This document shows positions 17,379-27,024 of a stretch of DNA of 64,000 nt, piece by piece. Position 1 is the first letter of the stretch. The number at the start of each line of letters is the position of its first letter. The stretch is from the NCBI GenBank assembly GCA_964492485.1, contig CAZBKM010000012.1, positions 29,319 through 93,318 of the forward strand, read 5' to 3'. A model generated the notes under the pieces. That model had not been told where the DNA came from and did not search any database. It saw only the letters and a list, made by a program, of their open reading frames with translations. The stretch is from UBA5336 sp964492485 (GTDB lineage: Bacteria; Pseudomonadota; Alphaproteobacteria; Caulobacterales; Hyphomonadaceae). The position numbers were made by a program, and so were the translations under genes.

Positions 17379-18101
17379 TTGCCGCAGGCAGGTTCCTGGC
17401 CTGGTGCATTCCCGTTTCGTGCTTCCCGCCCGTGGGATTTGGTGGCAAGAGTCCAAGCCGTGCCGGGAAGCATCTATTTTTCTCTCTGGGCTCTGGCGGG
17501 CCTCGTCCTGGGAACGCTCAGCGCGCTCTGGGCGGGCGGCCTGTTCGGGTACGGACCACAGTTCGGACAAGCGGTCTCGGTCAAGGGCTGGCAAAGCGAT
17601 TGGTCGATCGGCTCGCAGGCCGCCAACCCCTGGCTGCGGGCCCGAATCGCGCGCCATGGACTTCTGGCGCTGCGCAAGGACGAAGCCGTCTATTTCACCC
17701 GGTCGACGGATGCCGAGGGGCGTGTGCTGAGGTCGACCTGCGACTATCGCCTCAGCGGGGGCTCCCAGCCCGCCGCGTGGTGGTCCATCACGCTTTATGC
17801 CGCGGGCAGCCGCCTGCCGATGAACACCGACTCGGCCCTGTCCATTGATGCAACGCAGGTGGCCGAGGCGGCCAGCCAGTCTGCCAACCAGTCGGGCAGC
17901 CAGTCGGGCGCGACCTGGGCCGCGACGATCTCGCCCGAGCAGCCCGGATCGGGTGGGCTTTGGCTGTCCTCCCGCGGCGCGGACCGGTTTGACCTGACCC
18001 TGCGGCTCTACCGGCCGGATGCCGCCGTGCTGGAGTCGCCCGAACAGACCCTCGCCCCGCCATTGATCGAACGGACCACCTGTCGGGGGGCACCCGAATG
18101 A
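17379..18101 (+). CDS. DUF1214 domain envelope protein
   Basis: 240 residues. The start is the TTG at 17379, fixed by a perfect AAGGAGG six bases upstream; no ATG nearby fits. A hydrophobic segment (about 34-54) is followed by a DUF1214-type beta domain (LRKDEAVYFTRSTDAEGRVL.., AAWWSITLYA, LWLSSRGADRFDLTLRLYRPD). DUF1214 is usually found with DUF1254; here the next gene supplies DUF1254, overlapping by four bases, so the pair forms a split two-protein system of unknown envelope function. Confidence 0.8.
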   Translation: MPQAGSWPGAFPFRASRPWDLVARVQAVPGSIYFSLWALAGLVLGTLSALWAGGLFGYGPQFGQAVSVKGWQSDWSIGSQAANPWLRARIARHGLLALRKDEAVYFTRSTDAEGRVLRSTCDYRLSGGSQPAAWWSITLYAAGSRLPMNTDSALSIDATQVAEAASQSANQSGSQSGATWAATISPEQPGSGGLWLSSRGADRFDLTLRLYRPDAAVLESPEQTLAPPLIERTTCRGAPE

Positions 18102-18640
18102 AGCGGATCTGGCCGGGCCTGTTCCTGTTTCTGGGCGTGGCGCTCGCCGCCCATGCGGTGACGCTGCACTTGATCCCTGTACAGATCATGTCGGTGGTCC
18201 GGGATCGGCTGGCGACAGCGGGCCTGCCGGAGAATGCGTGGCGCCTGGCTCCAAAGGTCTCGCCACAGAGCCAGACCGTCGTCCGCCCGGCCCCGGATCT
18301 TGCCTATTCCATCTGCCTGGTGGACCTGTCTGAAGGTCCGGTCCGGATCGAAGGCGCCGCCTGGGAGCGATATGCATCCCTGTCGGTGTTCGATCGTCGA
18401 ACCGACAATCTTTTCGTCACCTCACTGGACTCGCGTGAGCCGGGGCCGCGCGGCGTGATCCTCCATGCGGCCGACGCACCCGCGCCAGGCGGTCAGGCAG
18501 AGCTCGACCTTCCCAGCCTGGCGGTGGAGGGCAATGAGGCGCTTGCCCTGATCCGGCGGCTTGCGCCGACGCAGGCCCTCTATGACCAGGTCGCCGAATT
18601 GTCGCCTGCTGACCGCTGTGAAGTCCTTCCAGGCGAGTGA
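18098..18640 (+). CDS. DUF1254 domain envelope protein
   Basis: 180 residues with an N-terminal signal anchor (about 5-21), then a short DUF1254-like domain (VVRPAPDLAYSICLVDLSEGPVRI, YASLSVFDRRTDNLF). The ATGA overlap with the DUF1214 gene indicates coupled translation. In many bacteria these domains are fused in proteins of about 450 residues; the separate arrangement seen here is common in alphaproteobacteria. Function unknown. Confidence 0.8.
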   Translation: MKRIWPGLFLFLGVALAAHAVTLHLIPVQIMSVVRDRLATAGLPENAWRLAPKVSPQSQTVVRPAPDLAYSICLVDLSEGPVRIEGAAWERYASLSVFDRRTDNLFVTSLDSREPGPRGVILHAADAPAPGGQAELDLPSLAVEGNEALALIRRLAPTQALYDQVAELSPADRCEVLPGE

Positions 18641-18692
18641 CCCGGCGAGGCCTGCATTGGCCCCCCGGACGTGAGCGGCGCCCTCGGCAATC

Positions 18693-18756
18693 GGCGCTTC
18701 CCCGCGTGTCGAACCGGTTCCCACCGTGGATGGACGCGCCGGGACCTGGAAGCGCC
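18693..18756 (+). repeat. family B palindromic element, copy B3
   Basis: Arms GGCGCTTCC (18693-18701) and GGAAGCGCC (18748-18756) are perfect complements around the core TCGAACCGGTTCCCAC. It ends 7 nt before the ispG stop codon on the opposite strand, between convergent genes. Confidence 0.88.
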
Positions 18757-18763
18757 TGGCGCG

Positions 18764-19903
18764 CTACTCTGCGGCTTTCGGTGCGTGTTCAGGATCGCGG
18801 GCGGCGCGCATCTCGGCGGCCTTCGCCTCCACCTGCTCGACGATATGCTCGATCATGTCGGCATTCGAAACCTTGTGATCGGGCTTGCCCGCCATATACA
18901 TCATTCCGGCTTCCTTGCCGCCGCCGGTGAAGCCCAGATCCGTCATGGCGGCTTCGCCCGGGCCATTCACGACGCACCCGATGATCGAGAGCGAGATCGG
19001 CTCGGAAATATGGGCCAGGCGCGCTTCCAGGGTTTCCACCGTCTTGATGACGTCGAATCCCTGTCGGGCGCAGGAGGGGCAGGCAATGATGTTTACCCCG
19101 CGCGTGCGGAGGTTCAGGCTCTTCAGGATGTCGTAGCCGACCCGGATCTCCTCCACCGGATCGGCAGAGAGGGACACGCGGATCGTGTCTCCGATGCCTG
19201 CCCAGAGCAGATTGCCCAGTCCGATGGAGGATTTCACCGTCCCGGACCGCAGTCCCCCGGCCTCGGTTATGCCGAGATGCAGCGGCGCATCGGTCGCCTC
19301 GGCAAGCGCCATGTAGGCCGCTACCGTCAGGAACACATCTGACGCCTTCACCGAGATCTTGTAGTCGTGGAACCCGTGGTCATCGAGGATGCGCGCATGG
19401 TCGAGGGCACTTTCGACCATCGCCTCGGGGCAGGGTTCGCCGTACTTCTCCAGAAGGTGACGCTCGAGCGAGCCCGCATTCACCCCGATCCGGATCGAGC
19501 AGCCATGGTCGCGCGCGGCGTCAACGACCTCGCGAACCCGGTCCTGGCTGCCGATATTGCCCGGATTGATCCTCAGGCAGGCAGCGCCGGCCTTGGCCGC
19601 TTCTATTCCGCGACGGTAGTGGAAGTGGATATCCGCCACAAGCGGAACGCGTGCCTCCCTGGCGATGGTGCGGAAGGCCGTTGTGCTCTCCTCGTCGGGG
19701 CAGGAAACGCGGACAATGTCGGCGCCGGCCTCTTCCAGCGCGTGAATCTGATTCAGGGTCGCGCGCGGGTCCGTGGTCGGGGTATTCGTCATAGACTGCA
19801 CGCTGATCGGCGCATCGCCGCCCACCTCGACGGTGCCGACCCTGATCTTGCGTGACGGGCGGCGTTCGATCGAGCGCCACGGACGGATGGGGTTATGGGT
19901 CAT
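18764..19903 (-). CDS. ispG: 4-hydroxy-3-methylbut-2-enyl diphosphate synthase
   Basis: Penultimate step of the MEP isoprenoid pathway, an iron-sulfur enzyme reduced by flavodoxin. The 379 residues include the N-terminal TIM-barrel part (VGGDAPISVQSMTNT, GADIVRVSCPD) and C-terminal cluster ligands in IACPSCARQG and VVNGPGEA. Located directly downstream of rodZ on the same strand, the order also seen in E. coli. Its 3' end abuts B3. Confidence 0.97.
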   Translation of the reverse strand: MTHNPIRPWRSIERRPSRKIRVGTVEVGGDAPISVQSMTNTPTTDPRATLNQIHALEEAGADIVRVSCPDEESTTAFRTIAREARVPLVADIHFHYRRGIEAAKAGAACLRINPGNIGSQDRVREVVDAARDHGCSIRIGVNAGSLERHLLEKYGEPCPEAMVESALDHARILDDHGFHDYKISVKASDVFLTVAAYMALAEATDAPLHLGITEAGGLRSGTVKSSIGLGNLLWAGIGDTIRVSLSADPVEEIRVGYDILKSLNLRTRGVNIIACPSCARQGFDVIKTVETLEARLAHISEPISLSIIGCVVNGPGEAAMTDLGFTGGGKEAGMMYMAGKPDHKVSNADMIEHIVEQVEAKAAEMRAARDPEHAPKAAE

Positions 19904-19997
19904 CGCCTCGCCTCCGCGACCATGCGGTTATCAGCGCTACATGGCGTGTGCGACCCGCCGGGTAAAGGCGGACACGGTCGGGTTTTCTCAGGTCGGG

Positions 19998-20993
19998 CTA
20001 TCGGTTCGGCGTGCCGTCGCCCGTCGCCGCCAAAGCGGGCGCCGTTGCGCTGGCGGCGCGGCGGGCGGCGGCATCCACGCTGGCGGCATACACATCCGCG
20101 CCCGTTTCACCGAGCGTTCCCACGACGGCGTCGCCGACGCGCCATTCGAACGCACCGCCATCGCGCGCCGTCACGGTCCAGCCGGCGCCGATGCGCGGAT
20201 GATAGGTTTCCCCGGCCGCCATGTCGCGGCTGCGGAAAATGGTCCCGTCAGCGCCGCGCACCTCGATCCAGGCGCGCCGGGTTGCGGTGATCGAAAGCGG
20301 CAGATCGGTGACGGCCCGGTCGGCCTCGAGCGCGGGCAGCGCCGGCAGGGCCATCATGGCGGTATCGCGGCGATCCGACACGCGTTCGGCGGCGGGTGGC
20401 GTCGCGCTGATTGCCGCCACCGGCTCCGGTGCGCCATTGCCCGACGGCCAGGACAGGGCCACAAGGCCTGACACCATAGCGGCTCCAGCCACAAGGGCGC
20501 CACCGATAAGGGCCGGTGTCAGCGGAATGGCATGACGGGGCGAGGCGCGTGTCTCGACAGCCGATGTCTCGGACTGGGTTTCCTGCGCCAGTACCTCGCA
20601 CTCCTCGCGGTAGGCATCCAGTACGGCCTGCCCAGACAGGCCCAGATGGCGCGCATAGGCGATGATCCGCGGCGCCCGGTAGCCCCGGGCGATCCGGGTC
20701 ATGTCCATGGCCTCGATCGCCTCCACATAGGCGATCTGAAATTTCAGCTCCCGCGCGACATCCTCGACGCACCGCCCGGACCGTTCGCGGATTTCGCGCA
20801 GACACGGACCGACGCGCAGATGGGGGTCGCGGGTCCGACGACTCTCGAACAGGGCGAGGGGCGAGAGAGACTCGACCGGCGCATCGGATGGGTCCGAAGC
20901 GGCGCCGACGGCCTCCGGCGTTCCGTGGACATTCGCCTCCGCCCGGAAGGCGATGATCTTGTCGTCGTCGGATTTCGGTTGCGCCTGCGCCAT
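19998..20993 (-). CDS. rodZ: RodZ-family cytoskeletal HTH membrane protein
   Basis: 331 residues with the RodZ architecture: an N-terminal cytoplasmic Xre-like helix-turn-helix (about 60-135, GPCLREIRERSGRCVEDVARELKF), one transmembrane helix (about 156-176), a Pro/Ala-rich periplasmic linker and a C-terminal DUF4115-type beta domain (about 225-305, ATRRAWIEVRGADGTIFRSRDM). RodZ couples MreB to the wall-elongation machinery and cell shape. The rodZ-ispG order supports the assignment. Confidence 0.9.
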   Translation of the reverse strand: MAQAQPKSDDDKIIAFRAEANVHGTPEAVGAASDPSDAPVESLSPLALFESRRTRDPHLRVGPCLREIRERSGRCVEDVARELKFQIAYVEAIEAMDMTRIARGYRAPRIIAYARHLGLSGQAVLDAYREECEVLAQETQSETSAVETRASPRHAIPLTPALIGGALVAGAAMVSGLVALSWPSGNGAPEPVAAISATPPAAERVSDRRDTAMMALPALPALEADRAVTDLPLSITATRRAWIEVRGADGTIFRSRDMAAGETYHPRIGAGWTVTARDGGAFEWRVGDAVVGTLGETGADVYAASVDAAARRAASATAPALAATGDGTPNR

Positions 20994-21084
20994 GGCTCCT
21001 GGAGCTTTCCCTGTCGGCCGTCGATGGCCCGATACCTGCCCGCCATGCCCGTCTATACGCGTTTAGCCCAACACGGTCATGCGA

Positions 21085-23346
21085 TCAATTCAGGCCTTCG
21101 TCCTGCACACTTTCCTTAAGCAAGGCTAACACTTCCTTACGGAGGTTGCCGTTCCCGTCGCGAATCGCGTTGCAAAGGGCATGCCGAAAGTTACCGAGGT
21201 TAACGGATCGTATGGCCTGCTTTACCGGGCCGATGCCAGCCGCAGGCATCGAGAGCCGCCGATAGCCCAGTGCAACAAGGCATAAGGCCTGTTCGGGATG
21301 CCCCGTAGCTTCACCGCAGACCGAGACCGGAAGCCCCAGTTCGGCACAGGTGTCTGCAACCTGCTTCAGGAACCGCAGCGCAGGACGGCTGAGTATGTCG
21401 TAGCGTTCGGAGACGCGCGGCGTCATCCGGTCGGCCGCGAAGAAGAATTGCAGAAGATCATTTGTGCCGACTGAGATGAAGTCGGCTTCCTCGGAAACTT
21501 CCGACAGACTGTAGGCGAACGCCGGCGCCTCAAGCATCGCGCCGACCGACAGCCTGCTCGGTCCCTCATGGCCGCGTGTGGCGCTCCACTCCACTTCCTC
21601 CAGAAGCAGGGCCTTGGCTTCGAAGAATTCCTCCGGCGTCGTCACCATCGGAAACATGACGGAGAGCGGCCGGTCGGCGCTGGCGCGAACCAGGGCCCGC
21701 AACTGCCGGCGGAACAGCCCGCGGCTGTCCAGGGCGAAGCGCAGCGATCGCCAGCCCAGGGCTGGGTTCTCCTCGCGCTCTCGATTGAGGTTGGGCAGCA
21801 TCTTGTCGCCGCCAAGGTCGACGGTGCGGAAGATCACCGGGCGCGCCCCGGCCTTGTCGAGCACGCTCCTGTAGAGGTCAATCTGCTCGCCGACACGCGG
21901 AAGGGTCTCCGAGACCAGGAACTGGAATTCCGTCCGGAACAGGCCCACCCCGTCGGCACCCGATGCGCCCAGATAGTCCATGTCGATCTCGAGGCCGGCA
22001 TTCAGCATCAGCGAAACCTCGATCCCGTCGCGGCTGACGGCAGGTTTGTCGCGCAGGGCATCGAACAAGGCCTGGCGCTCGCTGCGCAGGGCCAACCGCG
22101 TGGCGTAGGTGTCCTCGAGTGCCCCGTCCGGTCGCAGATGGGCGGTCCCGTCCTCGGCATCGACAATGACCCGGTCGCCGGTTTCCACTGACGTGGTAAG
22201 GCCCGGCAGACCGCCCAGGGTCGGGATGCCCATGGCGCGCGCCACGATGGCGGCATGGGATGAAATGGACGCTTCTTCGATCAGGATCCCGGCAAGGCCG
22301 GAATTGCGGTATTCGAGAAGGTCGGCCGGCCCCAGGCGGCGCGCCACGAGGACATCGCCGCCATTTACGGCGGTCTGACCGCTGGCTTCACCGCCGCCCA
22401 GAATGCGAAGGAGGCGGTTGTCCAGGTCTTCCAGGTCGAACAGCCGTTCGCGCAGATAGGGATCAGTCACCTTGTCCAGCCTGGCGCGGTGTTCCCGGCG
22501 GGCCCGGTCGACGGACGCCTCGGCGGTCAGCCCGCTGTGAACCCCTTCCTTCAAGCGCTCCGCCCACGCCGGATCGTGGGCCAGCAGGCGGTAGGTCTCA
22601 AGCACGTCGCGCGGCTCTCCGATCAGGGCGCCGCTGTCGATGGCGACCATGGCATCGACCGATACCCGCAGTCGGTTGAGGGCACCATTCAGTCGATTGA
22701 GCTCGGTCTGCGAGTCGCCAGCAAAGAACTTGGCCGCCGGTACCACAGGGTCATGCATGCGCACGGCGCCCATGCCGATGCCACCGCACAGGATCCGGCC
22801 CGAAAGTGCCGAAGGCCGCCGCTCCGTGGCCGCAAGGGTGTGGCCTTCGTCATCGGTCGCCGTGGCCAGCACCTCCGCAAGCACCATGGCGATGGTCTGA
22901 AGGGTCTCGATCTCGTCCTCGCCATACAGGCGCTCGGTCCTGTTCTGGACGGTGAGAACGCCTGTGACCCGACCGCCGCGCAGAATCGGCACGCCGAGAA
23001 AGGCGTGATAGGGATCCTCTCCGGTCTCTGGCCGATAAGAGAAGGCCGGATGGCGTGGCGCGTTCTGGATCGACAGGGGCTGTGCGGTCTTGGCGATCTG
23101 GCCAACCAGGCCTTCGTCGATCGCCAGGCGCGTGTTGAAGACGGCTTCGGGGCGCAGGCCTTCGGTGGCGATCAGCTCCATCTCGTCATTGGGCGTGCGC
23201 CAGTAGATGGAGCACACGTCCGCCACCATCGTCCCGGCGATCAGCTTGACCACACGGTCCAGCCGGTCACGGGCCTCGCCGCCTTCCGCCATCATCTGGC
23301 GGAGGCGGTTCATCAGCAGGCGCGGGGCGGAAAAGGTGTCGGGCAT
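21085..23346 (-). CDS. ptsP: PEP-protein phosphotransferase PtsP (EI-Ntr)
   Basis: First enzyme of the nitrogen-related phosphotransferase system; it autophosphorylates from phosphoenolpyruvate and passes phosphate to NPr. 753 residues: an N-terminal GAF domain (about 15-165), then the EI core with active-site His364 in SSHAAIVARAMGIPTLGG, and the PEP-binding barrel with GADGVGLFRTEFQFL and SVCGEATG. In alphaproteobacteria this system feeds into (p)ppGpp and PHB control. lysC lies 28 nt upstream on the same strand, so they form a transcript. Confidence 0.96.
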   Translation of the reverse strand: MPDTFSAPRLLMNRLRQMMAEGGEARDRLDRVVKLIAGTMVADVCSIYWRTPNDEMELIATEGLRPEAVFNTRLAIDEGLVGQIAKTAQPLSIQNAPRHPAFSYRPETGEDPYHAFLGVPILRGGRVTGVLTVQNRTERLYGEDEIETLQTIAMVLAEVLATATDDEGHTLAATERRPSALSGRILCGGIGMGAVRMHDPVVPAAKFFAGDSQTELNRLNGALNRLRVSVDAMVAIDSGALIGEPRDVLETYRLLAHDPAWAERLKEGVHSGLTAEASVDRARREHRARLDKVTDPYLRERLFDLEDLDNRLLRILGGGEASGQTAVNGGDVLVARRLGPADLLEYRNSGLAGILIEEASISSHAAIVARAMGIPTLGGLPGLTTSVETGDRVIVDAEDGTAHLRPDGALEDTYATRLALRSERQALFDALRDKPAVSRDGIEVSLMLNAGLEIDMDYLGASGADGVGLFRTEFQFLVSETLPRVGEQIDLYRSVLDKAGARPVIFRTVDLGGDKMLPNLNREREENPALGWRSLRFALDSRGLFRRQLRALVRASADRPLSVMFPMVTTPEEFFEAKALLLEEVEWSATRGHEGPSRLSVGAMLEAPAFAYSLSEVSEEADFISVGTNDLLQFFFAADRMTPRVSERYDILSRPALRFLKQVADTCAELGLPVSVCGEATGHPEQALCLVALGYRRLSMPAAGIGPVKQAIRSVNLGNFRHALCNAIRDGNGNLRKEVLALLKESVQDEGLN

Positions 23347-23374
23347 TGTGGGCCGTGCCCTCCCGGAAATTTCC

Positions 23375-24625
23375 TCAGTTCACCGCGTCCAGGCCGAAGG
23401 CGGTGTGCAGCGCACGCACCGCCAATTCAGTATAGGCGGCCTGGATCAGCACCGAGATCTTGATCTCCGATGTGGAGATCACATCGATATTGATACCCTT
23501 TTCGAAGAGCGCGCGAAACATGGTCTCCGCAACGCCGGTATGGCTCTTCATGCCGACGCCGATAATCGAGACCTTGGCGACGTCCGTATTGGTTTCCATC
23601 CGCTCGAACCCGATTTCCGCCTGGGCGCCCGACAGCGCCTCGCGCGCGATCGCCGCGTCACGGTGGGTGCAGGTGAACACCATGTTGGCCTTGCCCTCGC
23701 CGCGCGCATTCGCCTGGACGATCATGTCCACGTTCACGCCGGCCGCGGCCAGCAAGGAGAAGATCCGCGCCGACACGCCGGGGCGGTCTTCCACGCCGAA
23801 CAGCGTGACCTTCGCTTCGTCGCGCGAATAGGCGACGCCACTGACGACCTGTTTCTCCACGATCGTGTCCTCCGAACAGACGAGGGTGCCGGGATTGTCC
23901 TCTCCGGGCTTTGTAAAGCTGGACAGGACACGAACCGGCACGGAATGGTTCATGGCAAGCTCGACCGAGCGCGTCTGGAGCACCTTGGCCCCCAATGACG
24001 CCATTTCGAGCATTTCTTCATATGAGATCCGATCAAGCCGCCTGGCGCGCGAGACGATCCGCGGGTCGGTCGTGTAGACGCCGTCCACATCGGTGTAGAT
24101 GTCGCAGGTCTGCGCCTGGAGTGCGGCGGCCACGGCCACGGCGCTCGTATCTGATCCGCCGCGGCCCAGCGTCGTGATGCGGCCATTGGGTCCAACGCCC
24201 TGGAAGCCGGCGATGACCGCGATTTCGCCCCGGTCCACCGCTGCCGGCAGGGTATCGGCCTCGACACCCTCGATCCGGGCGCTTGAATGGGCGCCATTCG
24301 TGGTCAGCCGCATCTGCCAGCCGAGCCAGCTTCGTGCCGGCAGGCCCCTCCGGCGCAGGGCAAGGGCCAGCAGGCCGCTGGTCACCTGTTCACCCGACGC
24401 CACCACGACATCATATTCGTCGTCGAACGCGTCGAGCGGGATTTCCTCCCCGGCGACGGTCCGGCACAGATCGACGAGACGGTTGGTTTCGCCGGCCATG
24501 GCCGAGACGATGACGGCCAGTTTCTCGCCGCGCCGCGCGCGTGCGGCGACCAGGTCGGCCACGTGGGCGATCCGGTCGGGGTCGGCCACGGACGTGCCGC
24601 CGAATTTGAGTACGGTTCGTGCCAT
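23375..24625 (-). CDS. lysC: aspartate kinase
   Basis: Phosphorylates aspartate, opening the lysine, threonine, methionine and diaminopimelate branch. 416 residues from the ATG at 24625 (MARTVLKFGGTSV, the classic start); the frame is open further upstream without a signal. The kinase domain carries KFGGTSV and TLGRGGSDTSAVA. Two C-terminal ACT domains (about 265-335 and 345-412) mediate feedback by lysine or threonine. The gene diverges from ubiG, the two starts being 92 nt apart, and precedes ptsP. Confidence 0.96.
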   Translation of the reverse strand: MARTVLKFGGTSVADPDRIAHVADLVAARARRGEKLAVIVSAMAGETNRLVDLCRTVAGEEIPLDAFDDEYDVVVASGEQVTSGLLALALRRRGLPARSWLGWQMRLTTNGAHSSARIEGVEADTLPAAVDRGEIAVIAGFQGVGPNGRITTLGRGGSDTSAVAVAAALQAQTCDIYTDVDGVYTTDPRIVSRARRLDRISYEEMLEMASLGAKVLQTRSVELAMNHSVPVRVLSSFTKPGEDNPGTLVCSEDTIVEKQVVSGVAYSRDEAKVTLFGVEDRPGVSARIFSLLAAAGVNVDMIVQANARGEGKANMVFTCTHRDAAIAREALSGAQAEIGFERMETNTDVAKVSIIGVGMKSHTGVAETMFRALFEKGINIDVISTSEIKISVLIQAAYTELAVRALHTAFGLDAVN

Positions 24626-24717
24626 TGCCTCGCCTTGCAGGCCTCCCATCTGAAGCGGAGCGGGAACGGGCCTTCTTAGAGGGCCGCGCACCGGCGATCA
24701 AACAGGAACGCTAAACG

Positions 24718-25503
24718 ATGGCAATTTCAGACGGCGCCAACCTTGATCAGGTTCAAATCCCGAGCATCGACCCGGACGAGGTGGAAAAGTTTTCCGCCAT
24801 GGCCGCGGACTGGTGGAACCCTCACGGCAACTTCCGGCCGCTGCACAAATTCAATCCGGTCCGTCTGGGGTTCCTGCGCGACCGCGTGGCCCGTCACTTC
24901 GGGCTGGACACTGCGCGACGCCGGCCGCTCGAGGGGCTAAGCCTGATCGATGTGGGGTGCGGTGGCGGCCTGGTGGCGGAGCCCATGGCCCGGCTTGGCG
25001 CTCAGGTGACCGCTGTCGACGCCTCGGAGGCAAATATAAAGACGGCGCTGATCCATGCCCGGGAAAATGGGCTGGATATCAACTACTGCGTGGGCACGGT
25101 AGAAGGGATGATCGCTGCCGGGCATGGACCTTATGATATCGTGCTGGCACTGGAAGTGGTGGAACATGTGGCCGACCCCCGGCAATTCCTGATCGATGCG
25201 GCGCGCCTTGTCCGCCCGGGTGGCTTGATGGTTGTCGCCACCATCAACCGCACGGCCAAAGCCTTCGCGCTGGCGATCGTTGGTGCAGAATATGTGCTGC
25301 GCTGGCTGCCGCGTGGAACCCATGACTTCGCGAAACTCGTCCGTCCGGGCGAGGTCGCTTCGGCACTCGAGGCGGCGGGGCTTCGCACCGAGCCGCCACA
25401 GGGCGTGTCCTATGCCCCGCTCACGGATTCCTGGCGCCTGAGCCAGGATACCAAGGTCAACTACATGCTTGTGGGTATGCGCCCGGCGGAGGCCCCGGCT
25501 TGA
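24718..25503 (+). CDS. ubiG: ubiquinone biosynthesis O-methyltransferase
   Basis: Performs both O-methylations of ubiquinone synthesis. 261 residues with the family N-terminus (DEVEKFSAMAADWWNPHGNFRPLHKFNPVR), SAM motif DVGCGGG, ALEVVEHV, and the C-terminal GTHDFAKLVRP segment specific to UbiG. The start follows AGGAACG. The stop TGA overlaps the TTG start of the next gene. Confidence 0.96.
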   Translation: MAISDGANLDQVQIPSIDPDEVEKFSAMAADWWNPHGNFRPLHKFNPVRLGFLRDRVARHFGLDTARRRPLEGLSLIDVGCGGGLVAEPMARLGAQVTAVDASEANIKTALIHARENGLDINYCVGTVEGMIAAGHGPYDIVLALEVVEHVADPRQFLIDAARLVRPGGLMVVATINRTAKAFALAIVGAEYVLRWLPRGTHDFAKLVRPGEVASALEAAGLRTEPPQGVSYAPLTDSWRLSQDTKVNYMLVGMRPAEAPA

Positions 25504-26132
25504 CCGACTCTCATGCTGCGCCTGAGGCACTCGCCACGCCGCTGGATGTGCTCGATTTCTGGATCGGGCCGGCCCGCGACGATGCGAGCGATCTGTCCGC
25601 CCGCCATCGCATGTGGTTCGGGAAATCCGCGGACATGGACCAACAGATCGCCGCGCGGTTCCTCGAGACGCTGGGCGCTCTGGCCGGTGGCCTGGATGAG
25701 GTTTGGGCGGCGCGCGGACCACGCGCGCGCCTGGCGGCGATCATCGTGCTTGACCAGTTCAGCCGCAATGTCTTCCGCGACACACCCTATGCGTTCGAAC
25801 ATGATGCGCGCGCGCGTGCGCTGACCCGGGACGGGCTGGCCGACGAGGCCGACCGGGTTCTCAGCGAGGTGGAGCGGGCCTTCTTCTACATGCCCCTGGA
25901 GCACTCGGAGTCGGCTGCCGATCAGGCGCTTTCGGTGGCGCTTTATCAGCGGCTTGCGGAGCAGGCCCGACCTGCGTTCCGCGATTTCGCCGAAAGCACG
26001 CTGTCCTATGCACGTCGTCACAAGGCCGTCATCGACACGTTCGGCCGTTTCCCGCACCGAAATCCGATACTCGGGCGCGCATCCACACGGGAAGAAGCCG
26101 CCTATCTGGCCCAGCCGGGCGCCGGGTTCTGA
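25500..26132 (+). CDS. DUF924 family protein
   Basis: 210 residues starting at TTG 25500 (TTGA overlap with ubiG, the same junction type as argH to its neighbour). Family signatures: VLDFWIG, RHRMWFGKS.DMD, LDQFSRNVFRDTP, FFYMPLEHSES, and YARRHKAVIDTFGRFPHRN. DUF924 is an all-helical TPR-like fold of unknown function. Confidence 0.88.
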   Translation: MTDSHAAPEALATPLDVLDFWIGPARDDASDLSARHRMWFGKSADMDQQIAARFLETLGALAGGLDEVWAARGPRARLAAIIVLDQFSRNVFRDTPYAFEHDARARALTRDGLADEADRVLSEVERAFFYMPLEHSESAADQALSVALYQRLAEQARPAFRDFAESTLSYARRHKAVIDTFGRFPHRNPILGRASTREEAAYLAQPGAGF

Positions 26133-26202
26133 GAGTCACCGGATCGGCGGGCCTGAAGGGGAAGCCTGGCCGGCCCGTCCGATCGTCGCACCGGTGTCCC
26201 CG

Positions 26203-26748
26203 TCAGCGCGCCTTGTGCCAGACTGACATCGGATCGAACGTTCCCGCCTCGGCGGCGGCCTGAAGCTTTGCAAGCTGTTGAGAAACGGGGCTTTCGGCCG
26301 GTTCCGACGCGTCGACATACAGGGCATGGTCCAGCCGGCAGATCCGTTCAAACAGAGCTTCGGACCGTTCAACGAGATCAAGGAACCGGTGCGGCAGACC
26401 GTTCCGGCGCTGGGCAGACGCATCGAGGGCCGGATCCTCTCGGCGCATGCGGTATTTCGGCGCGAACGCATCCTGGCGGCGCATCTCGCCGTCCCGAACG
26501 GCTTTCTGCATGACCAGCCAGCTAGCCGCCTGCATCAGGCGGGTCGTCAGTTCCATGCTCCAGGCCGCGTAGGTCAGGCTGGCCTCCCGTGGCAGGGCCT
26601 TGGAGTCCGCGCGTCCTTCCCCGTCGAGATAACCGGCCGTCTCCTCCACCAACGCCATGCCTTCGACGAACAAGCGGTCGAAGAGTTTGCCGTCAGCGGG
26701 TGTCATCTCGTCATGGGCCTGGGCGTGCGCGGGCAAACGCTCTGACAT
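26203..26748 (-). CDS. rcdA: CtrA-degradation regulator RcdA (DUF1465)
   Basis: 181 residues of the DUF1465 family. In Caulobacter, RcdA is the adaptor that, with CpdR and PopA, brings CtrA to ClpXP at the swarmer-to-stalked transition. Conserved blocks: LFDRLFVEGMALVEETAGYLDG, SMELTTRLMQAASWLVMQ and a three-helix bundle pattern. The C-terminus (about 135-181) is likely disordered. The DUF1192 gene upstream on the same strand is its usual partner. CtrA in this window keeps the C-terminal Ala-Ala that ClpXP reads. Confidence 0.86.
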   Translation of the reverse strand: MSERLPAHAQAHDEMTPADGKLFDRLFVEGMALVEETAGYLDGEGRADSKALPREASLTYAAWSMELTTRLMQAASWLVMQKAVRDGEMRRQDAFAPKYRMRREDPALDASAQRRNGLPHRFLDLVERSEALFERICRLDHALYVDASEPAESPVSQQLAKLQAAAEAGTFDPMSVWHKAR

Positions 26749-26979
26749 GGGGCATCCCTTCTGAAGTCGCCACGGGCGAGTCCTGCAAGACCTAGGCCCG
26801 GACGCCTTTCCGACACTTTAACCTGCGCCGCTCCGAATGCCTTGTCCGGAGGCATCAGAGAGAAGCGCGGCCCGCAAACGACGGGCCACCGGCTCGCCCG
26901 ACCCTTGCGGTCACCCCCGGCTCGCGGATCGTCCAGTCAACCGGAGTTCAGTGAAACGCTGCGCATATCCTGTTTCGGA

Positions 26980-27023
26980 GCATTTTCTTAACGCGAACCG
27001 GTACCCACTTCGCTTGAAAATGC
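26980..27023 (+). repeat. family B palindromic element, copy B4
   Basis: Arms GCATTTTC (26980-26987) and GAAAATGC (27016-27023) pair perfectly around GCGAACCGGTACCCACTTCGC. The arm ends 1 nt from the DUF1192 stop codon. These arms differ in sequence from those of B3 and B5 but keep the pairing. Confidence 0.9.
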
Positions 27024-27024
27024 C

